A stretch of 38,128 nt of DNA from Bacilli bacterium (lineage in GTDB: Bacteria > Bacillota_I > Bacilli_A > RF39 > UBA660): positions 1-38,128 of the forward strand of contig JAGBAW010000006.1 of the NCBI GenBank assembly GCA_017938725.1, given 5' to 3'. Under the pieces are notes generated by a model that was given only the letters and a program-made list of their open reading frames with translations, was not told the origin of the DNA and searched no databases. How positions within the stretch are numbered: the first letter of the stretch is position 1; the number at the start of each line of letters is the position of its first letter. Position numbers and translations under genes: made by a program. Of this stretch, positions 7,952 to 17,626 are shown piece after piece.

Positions 7952-8056
7952 ATGTTTTTTAGTAAATACTGGTTAGATATAATCTTACCATTTATTTTAT
8001 TACTTGCATTCTTTTTTGTAGTAGCATACTTAAAAAATAAAGGTATTAGAAAATAA
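7952..8056 (+). CDS. 34-residue single-pass membrane peptide
   Basis: ATG at 7952 with AGAGGT upstream, TAA at 8054-8056. The peptide begins MFFSKYWLDIILPF, continues as one hydrophobic helix (ILLLAFFFVVAY) and ends in a basic tail, KNKGIRK, consistent with an inner-leaflet positive anchor. It lies 64 bases before the kinase-like gene. No family was recognised. Confidence 0.45.
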   Translation: MFFSKYWLDIILPFILLLAFFFVVAYLKNKGIRK

Positions 8057-8120
8057 TACTTTTATTTTTTGACATTTGTGCTAGTAAATGGTAGAATATC
8101 GCCCTAAAGAGGGGGATTTT

Positions 8121-8876
8121 ATGCCAGAAATAACTAATAGATATATAAAAGGTTCAGATTTAAATAAAATGAGCGTAATAAAAATAGATTCGAAAACAAG
8201 GAAACCAAAAATATGGTTAGATAATAATGGGATTTTTTACAAAAAAGAAGATACCAACGTTGTATTAAGAAAAAAAGAATATTTTGAGTATTTTAGTGAA
8301 TTAGATGAACTTAAAGCTTGTGAATTTCCAAGAGAATTATTATATGTTGATAACTCACTTTTTGGTTATACTGATTTTGAAATTAAGGGATATAAACCTA
8401 TGGATAAAAGATTAGAGAAGTTTAGACTTAGTTTGGATGGAAAGAAATTACTTAATTATAAGGTTATAAAGTTAGTTACTTGTTTACATAAAAATGGAAT
8501 TGTACATAATGATTTACATCCTGGGAATTTACTTACTGATAAAGAAAATATAGGACTTATTGATTTTGTACGAACTATAATAAAGGAACTAGATGGCGAT
8601 AGAGTATTTAATCAAAGATTAAAATTTGAGATGTATTATTTAAATTTATTAGTATTATCTATATTGCTTGATTATAATTTACTTTATATGTCAAACCTAA
8701 AATATGGTGAGTTAATTGCTGGACTTAAAATACCTAGTGAATATAAAGATTATTTGACTAAAGTTATGAACTATGATGATTCAGTAATGGGAATTTACCC
8801 AGATGAGTATATTAAATATTTAGGCAAAAAGACACTTAATAGTGGTAAACAGTTAATAAATTCTTTAAACAAGTAA
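8121..8876 (+). CDS. Protein kinase-like (RIO/lipopolysaccharide-kinase-type fold) protein
   Basis: 251 residues from the ATG at 8121, chosen because GAGGGGG stands seven bases upstream; an in-frame ATG at 8088 has none. The catalytic loop HNDLHPGNLL (HxDxxxxN) and the metal-binding IDF of GLIDF are present in order, as in bacterial kinase-like and aminoglycoside-phosphotransferase-like folds. An N-lobe of about 100 residues precedes them, but the glycine-rich loop is not obvious. Substrate unknown. It lies upstream of the HdeD-like gene, which has its own TATAAT. Confidence 0.7.
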   Translation: MPEITNRYIKGSDLNKMSVIKIDSKTRKPKIWLDNNGIFYKKEDTNVVLRKKEYFEYFSELDELKACEFPRELLYVDNSLFGYTDFEIKGYKPMDKRLEKFRLSLDGKKLLNYKVIKLVTCLHKNGIVHNDLHPGNLLTDKENIGLIDFVRTIIKELDGDRVFNQRLKFEMYYLNLLVLSILLDYNLLYMSNLKYGELIAGLKIPSEYKDYLTKVMNYDDSVMGIYPDEYIKYLGKKTLNSGKQLINSLNK

Positions 8877-8913
8877 AAAAATTTGTTATAATATACTTGG
8901 AAGGTAGGAAAAA

Positions 8914-9492
8914 ATGATAAAGAAGGTATATAGAATATCGATTGTTTCATCAATATTATTGTTATTATTTGGATTATTACTTGTTTTTAATGCAGAAGGA
9001 TTTATTAAATCAATATCTGCAATAATCGGAGTAATATTATTATTAATTGGAATATTTCCTGTAGTAGATTATTTTAGATATAGAAAAGAAGGTGTACTTG
9101 CAGGTATAGGACTTATATCTGGAATATTTTCTATAGTATGTGGACTTATGTTTTTATTAAATGAAAATATGCTTATGATACTTGTACCAGTATTTATTGG
9201 AGTATGGATGATTATAAATGGTATAAATAGATTTCAAATTGCATTTGAGATAAAGGATAATAATGTAAATAGCTGGGTAATTACATTTATATTTTCTATA
9301 TTAATAATAATTGGAGGGGCATATTTTATTATAAATCCTATAAGTGGTGCGACTTTTGTTACACAAACTTTAGGAATAATAATATGTATTTATGCGGTTC
9401 TTGATATTATTGATTGTATATTAATAAGAGTTAAATTTAAACGAGTTACAGAAGAAATTAAACAAATAGATAAAGTAATTGATGAGCAGTAG
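8914..9492 (+). CDS. HdeD-like/DUF308 membrane protein
   Basis: 192 residues with six predicted membrane helices in pairs, each pair joined by short loops. Repeated G-x-x-x-I/L-x-G patterns such as LLFGLLLVFNAEGF, VCGLMFLLNENM and IIGGAYFIINPISG are typical of the HdeD/DUF308 repeat. E. coli HdeD is linked to acid resistance; the role in Firmicutes is unknown. The C-terminus is a charged helix (RVTEEIKQIDKVIDEQ). AAGGTAGG precedes the ATG, and TTGTTATAATATAC just upstream supplies a -10 box. The ASCH gene follows by nine bases. Confidence 0.75.
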   Translation: MIKKVYRISIVSSILLLLFGLLLVFNAEGFIKSISAIIGVILLLIGIFPVVDYFRYRKEGVLAGIGLISGIFSIVCGLMFLLNENMLMILVPVFIGVWMIINGINRFQIAFEIKDNNVNSWVITFIFSILIIIGGAYFIINPISGATFVTQTLGIIICIYAVLDIIDCILIRVKFKRVTEEIKQIDKVIDEQ

Positions 9493-9501
9493 GAGATAAA
9501 T

Positions 9502-9897
9502 ATGAAAGTAATAACAATTAAACAACCTTGGGCAACTTTAATTGCAGAGGGCTATAAAGAATATGAGTTTAGAACATGGAAAACTAAATATAGAGGACAA
9601 ATATTAATTCATGCAGGAAAAGGAATAGATAAAAAAGCAATGGATAGATTTAAACATCTAAATTTAGAATATCCTATAGGTAAAATAATTGCAAAGGCAA
9701 CTATTACGGATTGCATTAAAGTTACTAATGAGTTTAGAAAAGTATTAAAAACTAAAAATTTACTAGTTTATAAAAACGCAATCAACAATGAAGATTGGGA
9801 TGGTTATGGATTTAAACTTGAAAATGTGGAAAAAATTGATCCTATTGAAGTAAATGGGAAATTAAGTTTATGGGAATATGATTATAAAAATAATTAG
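9502..9897 (+). CDS. ASCH-domain protein
   Basis: 131 residues. The start MKVITIKQPWATLIAEGYKE and the following EFRTWKTKYRG are the hallmark of ASCH domains, which share the PUA-like fold and are thought to bind RNA; some members hydrolyse modified nucleosides. The middle PIGKIIAKATITDC and the end GKLSLWEYD complete the beta-barrel. AGGAGA precedes the ATG. Its TAG stop (9895-9897) lies inside the CIRCE operator of clpB, so bound HrcA would sit on the end of this gene. Confidence 0.85.
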   Translation: MKVITIKQPWATLIAEGYKEYEFRTWKTKYRGQILIHAGKGIDKKAMDRFKHLNLEYPIGKIIAKATITDCIKVTNEFRKVLKTKNLLVYKNAINNEDWDGYGFKLENVEKIDPIEVNGKLSLWEYDYKNN

Positions 9898-9934
9898 CAC
9901 TCTCTATTGACAAGTGCTAAAATAATGATATAAT
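9894..9934 (+). promoter_or_regulatory. CIRCE operator and promoter of clpB
   Basis: TTAGCACTC, nine bases, AAGTGCTAA (9894-9920) is the CIRCE inverted repeat bound by HrcA, with one mismatch in the right arm. TTGACA (9907-9912) lies inside it, and TATAAT (9929-9934) follows after 16 bases, so HrcA would block RNA polymerase directly. Heat-shock control of clpB is therefore expected. Confidence 0.93.
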
Positions 9935-9991
9935 TGAAGTATGCAGTAAAAAAGCATGCTTTTTTATATGTAATATTAAGGAGGGGATATT

Positions 9992-12109
9992 ATGAATGGA
10001 CAAAATCCATATGAAGAAAATTTACAAAATCCACTTGAAAAATATGGTAGGGATATAGTAGAAGCAGTAAAAGATGGAAAAATTGATCCAGTAATTGGTC
10101 GTGATGAAGAGGTAAGAAGTATTACTAGAATTTTATCTAGAAAAACCAAAAATAATCCAGTTTTAATTGGTGAACCTGGTGTAGGTAAAACTGCAATTGT
10201 GGAAGGTTTAGCATGGAGGATAGTAAAAGGTGATGTACCTAACAGTTTAAAGGATAAAAAAATATGGGAACTAGATATGGGTGCATTAATCGCAGGAGCT
10301 AAATATAGAGGTGAATTTGAGGAAAGATTAAAAGCAGTTTTAAAAGAGATAAAAGAATCAAATGGAGAAATAATTTTATTCATTGATGAAATTCATATGA
10401 TAGTTGGCGCAGGTGCATTAGAAGGCGCAATGGATGCTGGAAATATGCTTAAACCTATGCTTGCAAGAGGCGAAATACTTTGTATAGGTGCAACAACACT
10501 TAATGAGTATAGGAAATATATTGAAAAAGATGGTGCACTCGAAAGACGTTTCCAAAAAGTAATTGTAAGTGAACCTACAGTAATTGATACTATAACTATT
10601 CTTCGTGGTTTAAAAGAGAGATTCGAAGTTCATCATGGTGTAACTATAAAGGATAGAGCGTTAGTATCTGCAGCAACTTTATCAAATAGGTACATAACAG
10701 ATAGATATCTTCCAGATAAAGCAATTGACCTTATAGATGAAGCATGTGCAACTATAAAAGTACAAATGGATTCAGTACCTACTGAACTTGATACTTTAAC
10801 AAGAAAAATAATGAGACTTGAGATAGAAAAAGAAGCACTAAAAAAAGAGAAAGATGATATAAGTAAAAAAAGGGTAGAAGAAATAAATGATAATTTATCA
10901 AAATTAAAAATAGATGAAAAAAATCTTAGAAACGATTGGGAAGAAGAAAAAAATATAAATGATAAAATAAAGAATAAAAAGGAAGAAATTGCAAATGCTA
11001 ATTTTAAATTAGAACAAGCAGAAAATACTTATGATTTAGAAAGTGCTGCTAAACTTAGACATGGAACTATTCCAAAATTAGAAAAAGAATTGGAAGAATT
11101 AAATAACAAGGCTAAAAATGAAATATTATCTGATACAGTAGATGAAGAGGATATTGCTAAGATAATATCCAATTGGACTAAAATTCCTATTAGTAAATTA
11201 GTAGGGGGTGAAAGAGAAAAAATACTTCACTTAGAAGAAAATATGAAAAAGATAGTAAAAGGGCAAGATGATGCATTAAAATTAGTAAGTGAAGCAATTA
11301 TTAGATCTCGTGCAGGTATAAAAGATCCAAATAGGCCAATAGGTTCATTTATATTTCTAGGTCCAACAGGAGTAGGTAAAACGGAAGTAGCTAAAACTTT
11401 AGCTTCAGAATTATTTGATGATGAAAGACATATTGTTAGAATTGATATGAGTGAATATATGGAGTCTCATTCTGTATCTAGACTCGTTGGAGCTCCTCCA
11501 GGATATGTAGGATATGATGAAGGAGGACAATTAACTGAAGCAGTAAGAAGAAATCCATATAGTATAGTTTTGTTTGATGAAATAGAAAAGGCACATAAAG
11601 ATGTATTTAATATACTTCTTCAAATACTTGATGATGGTAGAATAACTGATTCACAAGGTAGAACAGTTGATTTTAAAAATACAATTATAATTATGACATC
11701 AAATTTAGGTAGCGAATATATACTTGAAAATATGGAAAATAAAGATGAACTTGTAATGAGTGAATTAAGACATACTTTTAAACCAGAATTTATAAATCGT
11801 ATTGATGAAATAATTATATTTAAATCATTAGATAAAAAGGTAGTTTATGAAATACTTGATAAAATAATTAGTAATATAGAAAAAAGACTAGAAGATAAAC
11901 ATATTACATTAAAGTTAACTGATAATGCTAAAGAATTTATAATAAATAATTCATATGATGAAAAATACGGAGCAAGACCTATTAAAAGATTTGTATCAAG
12001 GAATCTAGAAACATTACTTGCAAATGCTATTATAATGGATAAAGTTAAATTTGGAGAAGAAGTAATCATTGATATAAAAGATAATTCACTTGTAATAACT
12101 AATGAGTAA
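9992..12109 (+). CDS. clpB: ClpB disaggregase lacking the N-domain
   Basis: 705 residues against about 860 for full ClpB. It begins directly at the first ATPase domain ([10 protein letters not shown]) without the N-terminal substrate domain. NBD1 has GEPGVGKT and ILFIDEIH. A long coiled-coil M domain (about residues 275-400) identifies ClpB rather than ClpC. NBD2 has [19 protein letters not shown] and GARPIKRF. No ClpP-docking loop is seen. As a hexamer with DnaK it would pull proteins out of aggregates. GGAGGGG precedes the ATG. It is alone in its transcript, with a CIRCE operator upstream and a terminator at the stop. Short ClpB forms are known as internal-start products and in some Mollicutes. 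Confidence 0.93.
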   Translation: MNGQNPYEENLQNPLEKYGRDIVEAVKDGKIDPVIGRDEEVRSITRILSRKTKNNPVLIGEPGVGKTAIVEGLAWRIVKGDVPNSLKDKKIWELDMGALIAGAKYRGEFEERLKAVLKEIKESNGEIILFIDEIHMIVGAGALEGAMDAGNMLKPMLARGEILCIGATTLNEYRKYIEKDGALERRFQKVIVSEPTVIDTITILRGLKERFEVHHGVTIKDRALVSAATLSNRYITDRYLPDKAIDLIDEACATIKVQMDSVPTELDTLTRKIMRLEIEKEALKKEKDDISKKRVEEINDNLSKLKIDEKNLRNDWEEEKNINDKIKNKKEEIANANFKLEQAENTYDLESAAKLRHGTIPKLEKELEELNNKAKNEILSDTVDEEDIAKIISNWTKIPISKLVGGEREKILHLEENMKKIVKGQDDALKLVSEAIIRSRAGIKDPNRPIGSFIFLGPTGVGKTEVAKTLASELFDDERHIVRIDMSEYMESHSVSRLVGAPPGYVGYDEGGQLTEAVRRNPYSIVLFDEIEKAHKDVFNILLQILDDGRITDSQGRTVDFKNTIIIMTSNLGSEYILENMENKDELVMSELRHTFKPEFINRIDEIIIFKSLDKKVVYEILDKIISNIEKRLEDKHITLKLTDNAKEFIINNSYDEKYGARPIKRFVSRNLETLLANAIIMDKVKFGEEVIIDIKDNSLVITNE

Positions 12110-12125
12110 AATCATTAGTTTTTTA
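12097..12125 (+). terminator. Terminator of clpB
   Basis: AACTAATGA-GTAAAA-TCATTAGTT followed by TTTT. The clpB stop codon lies in the loop. Confidence 0.75.
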
Positions 12126-12176
12126 GTAATATTTAAAAAGAATATATATATTTTATTGTTCTATGATATAATAAAA

Positions 12177-12424
12177 ATGGATTTTAGATTGATATTAAAA
12201 GAGAAATAGAAAATTACGAAACAGAAAAAATATATATTGTAAAACCTAGTATTGTTATAAGTGATGAAAATTATATAATTTCATTAAAATCATAGTAAAA
12301 TTATGAAAGATTAAAAAATTTATACGAGTATATCTGGTTAAGTGTGAAAAAAGATGAAAATCTAAAAATTAGAAAACTAGAAAATATATATAATGATTTT
12401 TTTACAAAAAAATTTAAATGTTAA
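12177..12424 (+). pseudogene. Decayed small gene, identity unknown
   Basis: The stretch shows protein-like sequence broken over frames. ATG GAT TTT AGA at 12177 stops early. Another frame reads EIENYETEKIYIVKPSIVI and stops, then NYERLKNLYEYIW to NDFFTKKFKC ends at TAA (12422-12424). A TATAAT with TG extension lies just upstream. At least two frame changes are needed for a single gene of about 80 residues. I do not recognise the family. The rest of the gap to 12545 shows nothing else. Confidence 0.4.
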
Positions 12425-12546
12425 TTTTAATTTGGTATAACTTTTGTATAACCTTTTTTAAGATAGTTAATATAATATTTAGTGTGTTAAAATAAATTAA
12501 ACTATGAATTTATAAAATATAATAATTAAAAAGATTCTTAGAATAG

Positions 12547-12575
12547 AAAAAACTAGACATTACGCTAGTTATTTT
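12547..12575 (-). terminator. Terminator of the YfhO-like gene
   Basis: Minus-strand AACTAG-CGTAATGT-CTAGTT followed by TTTTTC, overlapping the end of the gene at 12565. Confidence 0.6.
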
Positions 12576-15039
12576 CATTTTTACTTAAATCTAATTGTCT
12601 TAAATTTATTTTTTCATAAATTAATATTAATGCCATAATTAGTATTCCAAGTATAGATGATATATATCCATATTTAAGTAAAGGGGACTGATATTTAATT
12701 TTTATTGAATGGTTTCCCTTTGTAATCTTGAATCCTAAAAATGCAGTGTTTACGATTTCTGTATTTACTTTTTTATCATCAACAAAAACACTAAAACCAT
12801 CATCATATGGAATACTAGTAATAACATATGACTTTTTATCTAAACTAACACTTCCAGTTATAGTACTATTTTTTTTGTCAATTTCTATATTATCAATTTC
12901 TTTAAATTTAGGCATGCTATAGTCCATTAAATACGCATTAATATTAGATATTTTATATTTACCTTTAGAAATATTAACATTTAGACTATCAATTTGCTTG
13001 TTACTAGAAATAACATAGTTAAAGTTATTGTTTTGATTGTGATAAATCCATTCTTTGCATGTTAACTTATTACTTATGCCATTTATTGTTATTTTAGAAT
13101 CTCCTACTTTACAAGATTGATTGTAATCCATATCAAATGTTATTATTAGAATTTTATTACTGATTGGCTCATCTAAATTATAAATATATGTTTTATCATC
13201 TAAAATTTCAAAATCATACGATTCATTTATATCTAAATTTAATTTTTTAATTTTAGTTTCATATAAATTATTATTTTTACTATTAGTTACAGGTTTATTT
13301 ATTAGATACTCTATATTATAGGGATATTTAAGCTTTTTGTAGATTCCATATGAACCAACATCATCAGTTGTATAAATAATAGGATTAACATTTTCATTAT
13401 AATATAAATTAAGATTATCACTAGAGTCTATTTTTTCATAGAAAGCAAGATCGTCATTACCACTTATAATGTATTTAACACCCATAAAATTACTAAATAA
13501 AATATTATTTGCTCCAGCGGTTATAAATTTATTTCTATATGGTAAGTTGTTCTTAAAATCTTTATGATAAAAATTCCAATAGTTTTTATTATAATTTGAT
13601 GAGTATATTGATGTATTAAAATAGTTATTTTGATATACTTTATTAACATTTTTATCAGAAATATTATAATTATCAGTTCTATAAAATCCACCTTTATCTA
13701 TTTTTTTTAATAATTTTATAGTATTAGGATTATTTATATTTTTATATTCTTCTATACTCACGTAGTCTTCATTTATGTTACTACTAAAGGCAGTTATTAG
13801 TAATATTGTAAATGAATATATAAGTATAATAGTTTTACTTTTGTATTTTATACAGAATTTAAATAAAATAAATGATACGACAAAATCAATAATATATATA
13901 TCAAAAGAATTTTTTTGTATTCCTAATGATAGTATTATTATAAATATGGAAATTAAAAATAGTTTTTTAAAATTTATATTATTATTTATCATATTATTAA
14001 TAAATTTAGCAAATGTATATATATATAATACTGAAAAAGGAATTAATACTTTTCCTCTTATATATAAAAATCCATTTAGTAGATACATAAATATTGGAAT
14101 TAGTGTAATAATTAATAAACTATAACCCAAAAAAATATCATTTTTCTTTTTTAATTTAGTACATAGTAAGCTAATACTTGATAGTAAGATTGGGATACAT
14201 AACCCTAGTGTATTATGATTATACAACACCCTTTTTAAATTTGGAATTAGTAAATTTAATAGTTCTATTGATTTTGAAGTTTCTCTGCCATTTGAAAATG
14301 TAATATATAATGCAGGAAACAATATTATTCCTGATAATAGTACTGGAACAATAACTCTTAAAGATGCTTTTAAAATATCTTTAATAAAAATTTTTATAAC
14401 AAAACTTTCTTGTTTTCCCAATAATTTATAAATACCATAAATAATTATTACTAACAGCGCACTAATACTATAATAATAATTTGTCATGATAATCAAAAAG
14501 ATGCTAAACATTAATAAAAATGACTTGTTTTTGTTAATATATTTATCAATACCTATTAGAGCTAATATTAAAAAGGGTATATAATAAACAAACATTATAT
14601 GATGGTGAAAATGGAAAGTAATAGGTGAAAGTGTTAAAAAGCATATTGATAATACTAATGATATTTTATTTTCAAAGTTATTGTTATTTAAAAATTTATA
14701 TAATAATATTCCAGAAGATAGATATAAAATAATACTTATGAAAATGATATAAGTGGTCATATCAATAAAAGGAAGTAGGTAAGATAAAAGAATAATAGGA
14801 CTAAGTAGTCCATAATAACAAAAATTAAATATATTTTGTCCTGCGCCTAAATTAAATGCAAAGTTAGGAAGCAGATTGCCAGTTTCATAGAATAATTTTC
14901 TAAAATAATCAGGGATAACAGTGTGTTGATTTATCCAATCAGTACATGATCCATATAAATTATTAGATCCTAATAATAATATCGTTAATATTATTCCATA
15001 TATAATAATTATTAAATAATTTTTTTTATTACTTTTCAT
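12565..15039 (-). CDS. YfhO-family multi-pass membrane protein
   Basis: 824 residues from the ATG at 15039-15037 (MKSNKKNYLI), which has TGGAG nine bases upstream; an ATG five codons earlier is part of that site. About a dozen membrane helices fill the first 420 residues, with the early motif FRKLFYETGNLLPNF (aligning with the soluble catalytic loop after helix 1 of GT-C enzymes). A soluble domain (about 430-770) and one C-terminal helix (YGYISSILGILIMALILI) follow. B. subtilis YfhO adds sugars to lipoteichoic acid; family members act on lipid-linked sugars at the outer face of the membrane. It lies between two heat-shock transcripts but on the opposite strand, so it is not part of that regulon. 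The exact acceptor is unknown. Confidence 0.85.
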   Translation of the reverse strand: MKSNKKNYLIIIIYGIILTILLLGSNNLYGSCTDWINQHTVIPDYFRKLFYETGNLLPNFAFNLGAGQNIFNFCYYGLLSPIILLSYLLPFIDMTTYIIFISIILYLSSGILLYKFLNNNNFENKISLVLSICFLTLSPITFHFHHHIMFVYYIPFLILALIGIDKYINKNKSFLLMFSIFLIIMTNYYYSISALLVIIIYGIYKLLGKQESFVIKIFIKDILKASLRVIVPVLLSGIILFPALYITFSNGRETSKSIELLNLLIPNLKRVLYNHNTLGLCIPILLSSISLLCTKLKKKNDIFLGYSLLIITLIPIFMYLLNGFLYIRGKVLIPFSVLYIYTFAKFINNMINNNINFKKLFLISIFIIILSLGIQKNSFDIYIIDFVVSFILFKFCIKYKSKTIILIYSFTILLITAFSSNINEDYVSIEEYKNINNPNTIKLLKKIDKGGFYRTDNYNISDKNVNKVYQNNYFNTSIYSSNYNKNYWNFYHKDFKNNLPYRNKFITAGANNILFSNFMGVKYIISGNDDLAFYEKIDSSDNLNLYYNENVNPIIYTTDDVGSYGIYKKLKYPYNIEYLINKPVTNSKNNNLYETKIKKLNLDINESYDFEILDDKTYIYNLDEPISNKILIITFDMDYNQSCKVGDSKITINGISNKLTCKEWIYHNQNNNFNYVISSNKQIDSLNVNISKGKYKISNINAYLMDYSMPKFKEIDNIEIDKKNSTITGSVSLDKKSYVITSIPYDDGFSVFVDDKKVNTEIVNTAFLGFKITKGNHSIKIKYQSPLLKYGYISSILGILIMALILIYEKINLRQLDLSKNENN

Positions 15040-15156
15040 ATTTAAATACTCCATATATAATTTATCTATACTAATTATAACACATAATCTATAAATAATT
15101 TTATTATAGGATAAAAATATTGTAGGTAAGTATTATTTTGTAAATTAATTAATATT

Positions 15157-15198
15157 TTAGCACTCTGTATTGACAAGTGCTAAAATAAGTGGTATTAT
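15157..15198 (+). promoter_or_regulatory. CIRCE operator and promoter of htpG-hsp20
   Basis: TTAGCACTC, nine bases, AAGTGCTAA (15157-15183), the same operator and same right-arm mismatch as at clpB. TTGACA (15170-15175), 17 bases and TATTAT (15193-15198) form the promoter. In B. subtilis htpG is not under HrcA, so this wiring differs from that model. Confidence 0.93.
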
Positions 15199-15239
15199 TA
15201 ACTTGTCAAATAAATAATTGACAGAAAGAGGGCATGTAG

Positions 15240-17117
15240 ATGAAACAGTTTAAAGCAGAATCAAAAAGATTACTTGATTTAATGATTAATTCAATTTATA
15301 CAAATAAAGAGATTTTCTTAAGAGAATTAATTTCAAATGCAAGTGATGCGATTGATAAACTTTATTATAGGTCTTTAACAGATAAGGATGTAAAGATAAA
15401 TAAAAAAGATTTATGCATTAAACTAGAACTTGATAAAGAAAATAGATTACTTAAAATTTCTGATACCGGTATTGGTATGAATAAAGATGAACTTGAAAAT
15501 AATCTTGGTATGATTGCAAAATCAGGGTCACTAAAGTTTAAGGAAGAAAATGAAGCAAAAAAAGATGTAAATATAATTGGACAATTTGGTGTAGGTTTTT
15601 ATTCTTCATTTATGGTTGCTGAATCCGTAGAAGTAGTTTCTAAAAGTTACAAAGAAGAAAAAGCATACAAATGGACTAGTAAGGGCGCTGAAGGTTATAA
15701 TATAACTGAATGTGAAAAAGATGATTATGGTACAACAATAACATTAAAGATTAAAGAAGATTCTGATGAATATAATTATAGCGATTTTCTAGATAGTTAT
15801 AATATTGAATCCTTAGTTAAAAAATATTCAGATTATGTAAGATATCCAATCAAGATGAATGTTACAAGAAGAGAATTAAAAAAGGGATCTGATAGCGAAT
15901 ATGAAGATGTATTAAAGGAAGAGACATTAAATAGTATGATTCCTTTATGGAAGAAAGATAAGAAAAAGATAAAAGAAGAGGAATACAATTCATTTTATCA
16001 AAGTAAATTTTACGATTATCAAGATCCATTAAAAGTAATTCATACTAGTGTTGAAGGTATGACAAGTTATAAATCACTTTTATTTATTCCAGCTCATGCA
16101 CCATATGATTATTATTCAAAAGAATATGAAAAAGGTTTAGCTCTTTACTCAAATGGTGTACTTATAATGGATAAATGTTCTGATTTACTTCCAGATTATT
16201 TTGGATTTGTGAAAGGTGTTGTCGACAGTGATGATTTATCCCTTAACATATCAAGAGAAATTCTTCAGCAAGATAGACAACTTAAATTAATCGCAAGTAA
16301 CATAGAAAAGAAAATAAAAAGTGAACTTGAAGGAATGCTTAAAAATGAAAGAGACAAATATGAGAAATTTTATAAAGAATTTGGAATGCAGTTAAAATTT
16401 GGTATATATAATGATTATGGTATGCATAAAGATGAATTAAAGGACTTAATATTATTTTATTCATCAAATGATAAGAAATTAGTAACACTTAAAGAATATG
16501 TTTCAAATATGAAAGAAAAAGAGGATACTATTTATTATGCATGCGGTGAAACAATTGATAAGGTTGATATGCTTCCACAAGTAGAAAAAGTAAAAGATAA
16601 AGGCTATAACATATTATATTTAACTGAGTACGTTGATGAATTTGTTATAAAGACTTTAATCGAGTACGAGGGTAAGAAATTTATTAATGTTTGTGAAAAT
16701 AACCTTGATTTAGATACTGAAGAAGAAAAAGAAGAATTAAATAAAATAAATGAAGAAAATAAAGATATGTTTAGCTTAATGAAAGAAACATTAAATAATG
16801 AAGTATCTCTTGTTAGGTTTACACATAGACTTAAAAATCATCCAGTATGTTTAGTAAGTGAAGGACCTGTATCAATTGAAATGCAAAAGGTATTTAATGC
16901 AATGCCTACAGATGAGAATATTAATGCAAAAATAATTTTGGAAGTTAATGAATCCCATCCAATTGCTGAAAAGCTAAAAGCCTTATATAATGAAGATAAA
17001 GAAAAATTTAATGAGTATACAAAGATACTTTATTCACAGGCAAGGTTAATTGAAGGGTTATCTATAGATAATCCAACTGAGATAAGTAATTTAATATGTG
17101 ACTTATTGTCAAAATAG
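15240..17117 (+). CDS. htpG: Hsp90-family chaperone HtpG
   Basis: 625 residues, normal bacterial length. The N-terminal GHKL ATPase has ELISNASDAIDKL (catalytic Glu, Asn), ISDTGIGM and GQFGVGFYSSF. The middle domain has the catalytic Arg region (LNISREILQQDRQLK), and a C-terminal dimerisation domain completes it. It clamps and remodels client proteins using ATP, with DnaK upstream. AGAGGG precedes the ATG. The hsp20 gene follows about 50 bases later without a terminator, so both answer to the CIRCE operator. Confidence 0.97.
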   Translation: MKQFKAESKRLLDLMINSIYTNKEIFLRELISNASDAIDKLYYRSLTDKDVKINKKDLCIKLELDKENRLLKISDTGIGMNKDELENNLGMIAKSGSLKFKEENEAKKDVNIIGQFGVGFYSSFMVAESVEVVSKSYKEEKAYKWTSKGAEGYNITECEKDDYGTTITLKIKEDSDEYNYSDFLDSYNIESLVKKYSDYVRYPIKMNVTRRELKKGSDSEYEDVLKEETLNSMIPLWKKDKKKIKEEEYNSFYQSKFYDYQDPLKVIHTSVEGMTSYKSLLFIPAHAPYDYYSKEYEKGLALYSNGVLIMDKCSDLLPDYFGFVKGVVDSDDLSLNISREILQQDRQLKLIASNIEKKIKSELEGMLKNERDKYEKFYKEFGMQLKFGIYNDYGMHKDELKDLILFYSSNDKKLVTLKEYVSNMKEKEDTIYYACGETIDKVDMLPQVEKVKDKGYNILYLTEYVDEFVIKTLIEYEGKKFINVCENNLDLDTEEEKEELNKINEENKDMFSLMKETLNNEVSLVRFTHRLKNHPVCLVSEGPVSIEMQKVFNAMPTDENINAKIILEVNESHPIAEKLKALYNEDKEKFNEYTKILYSQARLIEGLSIDNPTEISNLICDLLSK

Positions 17118-17168
17118 AATAATAAATTAATTATGGTACATAATAAAATAGAAAGGAATGATAAATGT

Positions 17169-17555
17169 ATGTTACCAAGTAGAATATTTTTTGATAGTTT
17201 TTTAGATGATTTTGAGGATAATAAATTTAAAAAAATGATGAAATGTGATATTTATGAAAAGGATGGAAATTATAATGTAATTATGGACATTCCAGGATTT
17301 TCAAAAGAAGATATCAATATTGAATGTGATAATGGAATTATAAAAATTTCTTGTGAGAAAAAAGAAGAAAATAATGAAGAAGATGATAAAAAATATCTAA
17401 GAAGAGAAAGAAGATATGAAAAGTGTGAACGTTCATTTAACTTTGGTGATATCAAAGAAGACGAGATTGAGGCAGAACTTGTGGATGGAACACTTACACT
17501 TATAATTCCAAAAAGGGAAAAAGTTGATACTAGAAAGAACATTGAAATTAAATAA
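17169..17555 (+). CDS. Small heat-shock protein (Hsp20/alpha-crystallin)
   Basis: 128 residues from the ATG at 17169 (MLPSRIFFDSF). The N-terminal MLPSR...FFDSFLDDF resembles that of other clostridial Hsp20 proteins, and AAAGGA stands upstream, so an earlier in-frame ATG at 17133 is not preferred. The alpha-crystallin domain runs from MKCDIYEKDGNYNVIMDIPGF to the conserved VDGTLTLIIPK (G-x-L near the end). It binds unfolding proteins without ATP and hands them to DnaK/ClpB. Second gene of the htpG transcript. Confidence 0.93.
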   Translation: MLPSRIFFDSFLDDFEDNKFKKMMKCDIYEKDGNYNVIMDIPGFSKEDINIECDNGIIKISCEKKEENNEEDDKKYLRRERRYEKCERSFNFGDIKEDEIEAELVDGTLTLIIPKREKVDTRKNIEIK

Positions 17556-17578
17556 AAGAGCAATGTTCTTTTTTTTAA
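17534..17578 (+). terminator. Terminator of htpG-hsp20
   Basis: AAAGAACATTG (inside the last codons of hsp20) pairs perfectly with CAATGTTCTTT, followed by a T-run. Confidence 0.75.
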
Positions 17579-17586
17579 TTTTATGG

Positions 17587-17592
17587 TATAAT
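17587..17592 (+). promoter_or_regulatory. Extended -10 box upstream of the glycosyltransferase
   Basis: TGG-TATAAT fits an extended -10 (TGnTATAAT), about 35 bases before the start at 17627. No good -35 is seen, partly because the previous terminator's T-run occupies that place. Confidence 0.45.
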
Positions 17593-17626
17593 TTTATTTG
17601 TATTAAGTAGTAAGGAAGTAGTTTAT

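Noticed and set aside
13775-14125. A 116-residue plus-strand frame inside the YfhO-like gene
   Set aside because: A shadow of hydrophobic membrane-helix codons on the opposite strand.
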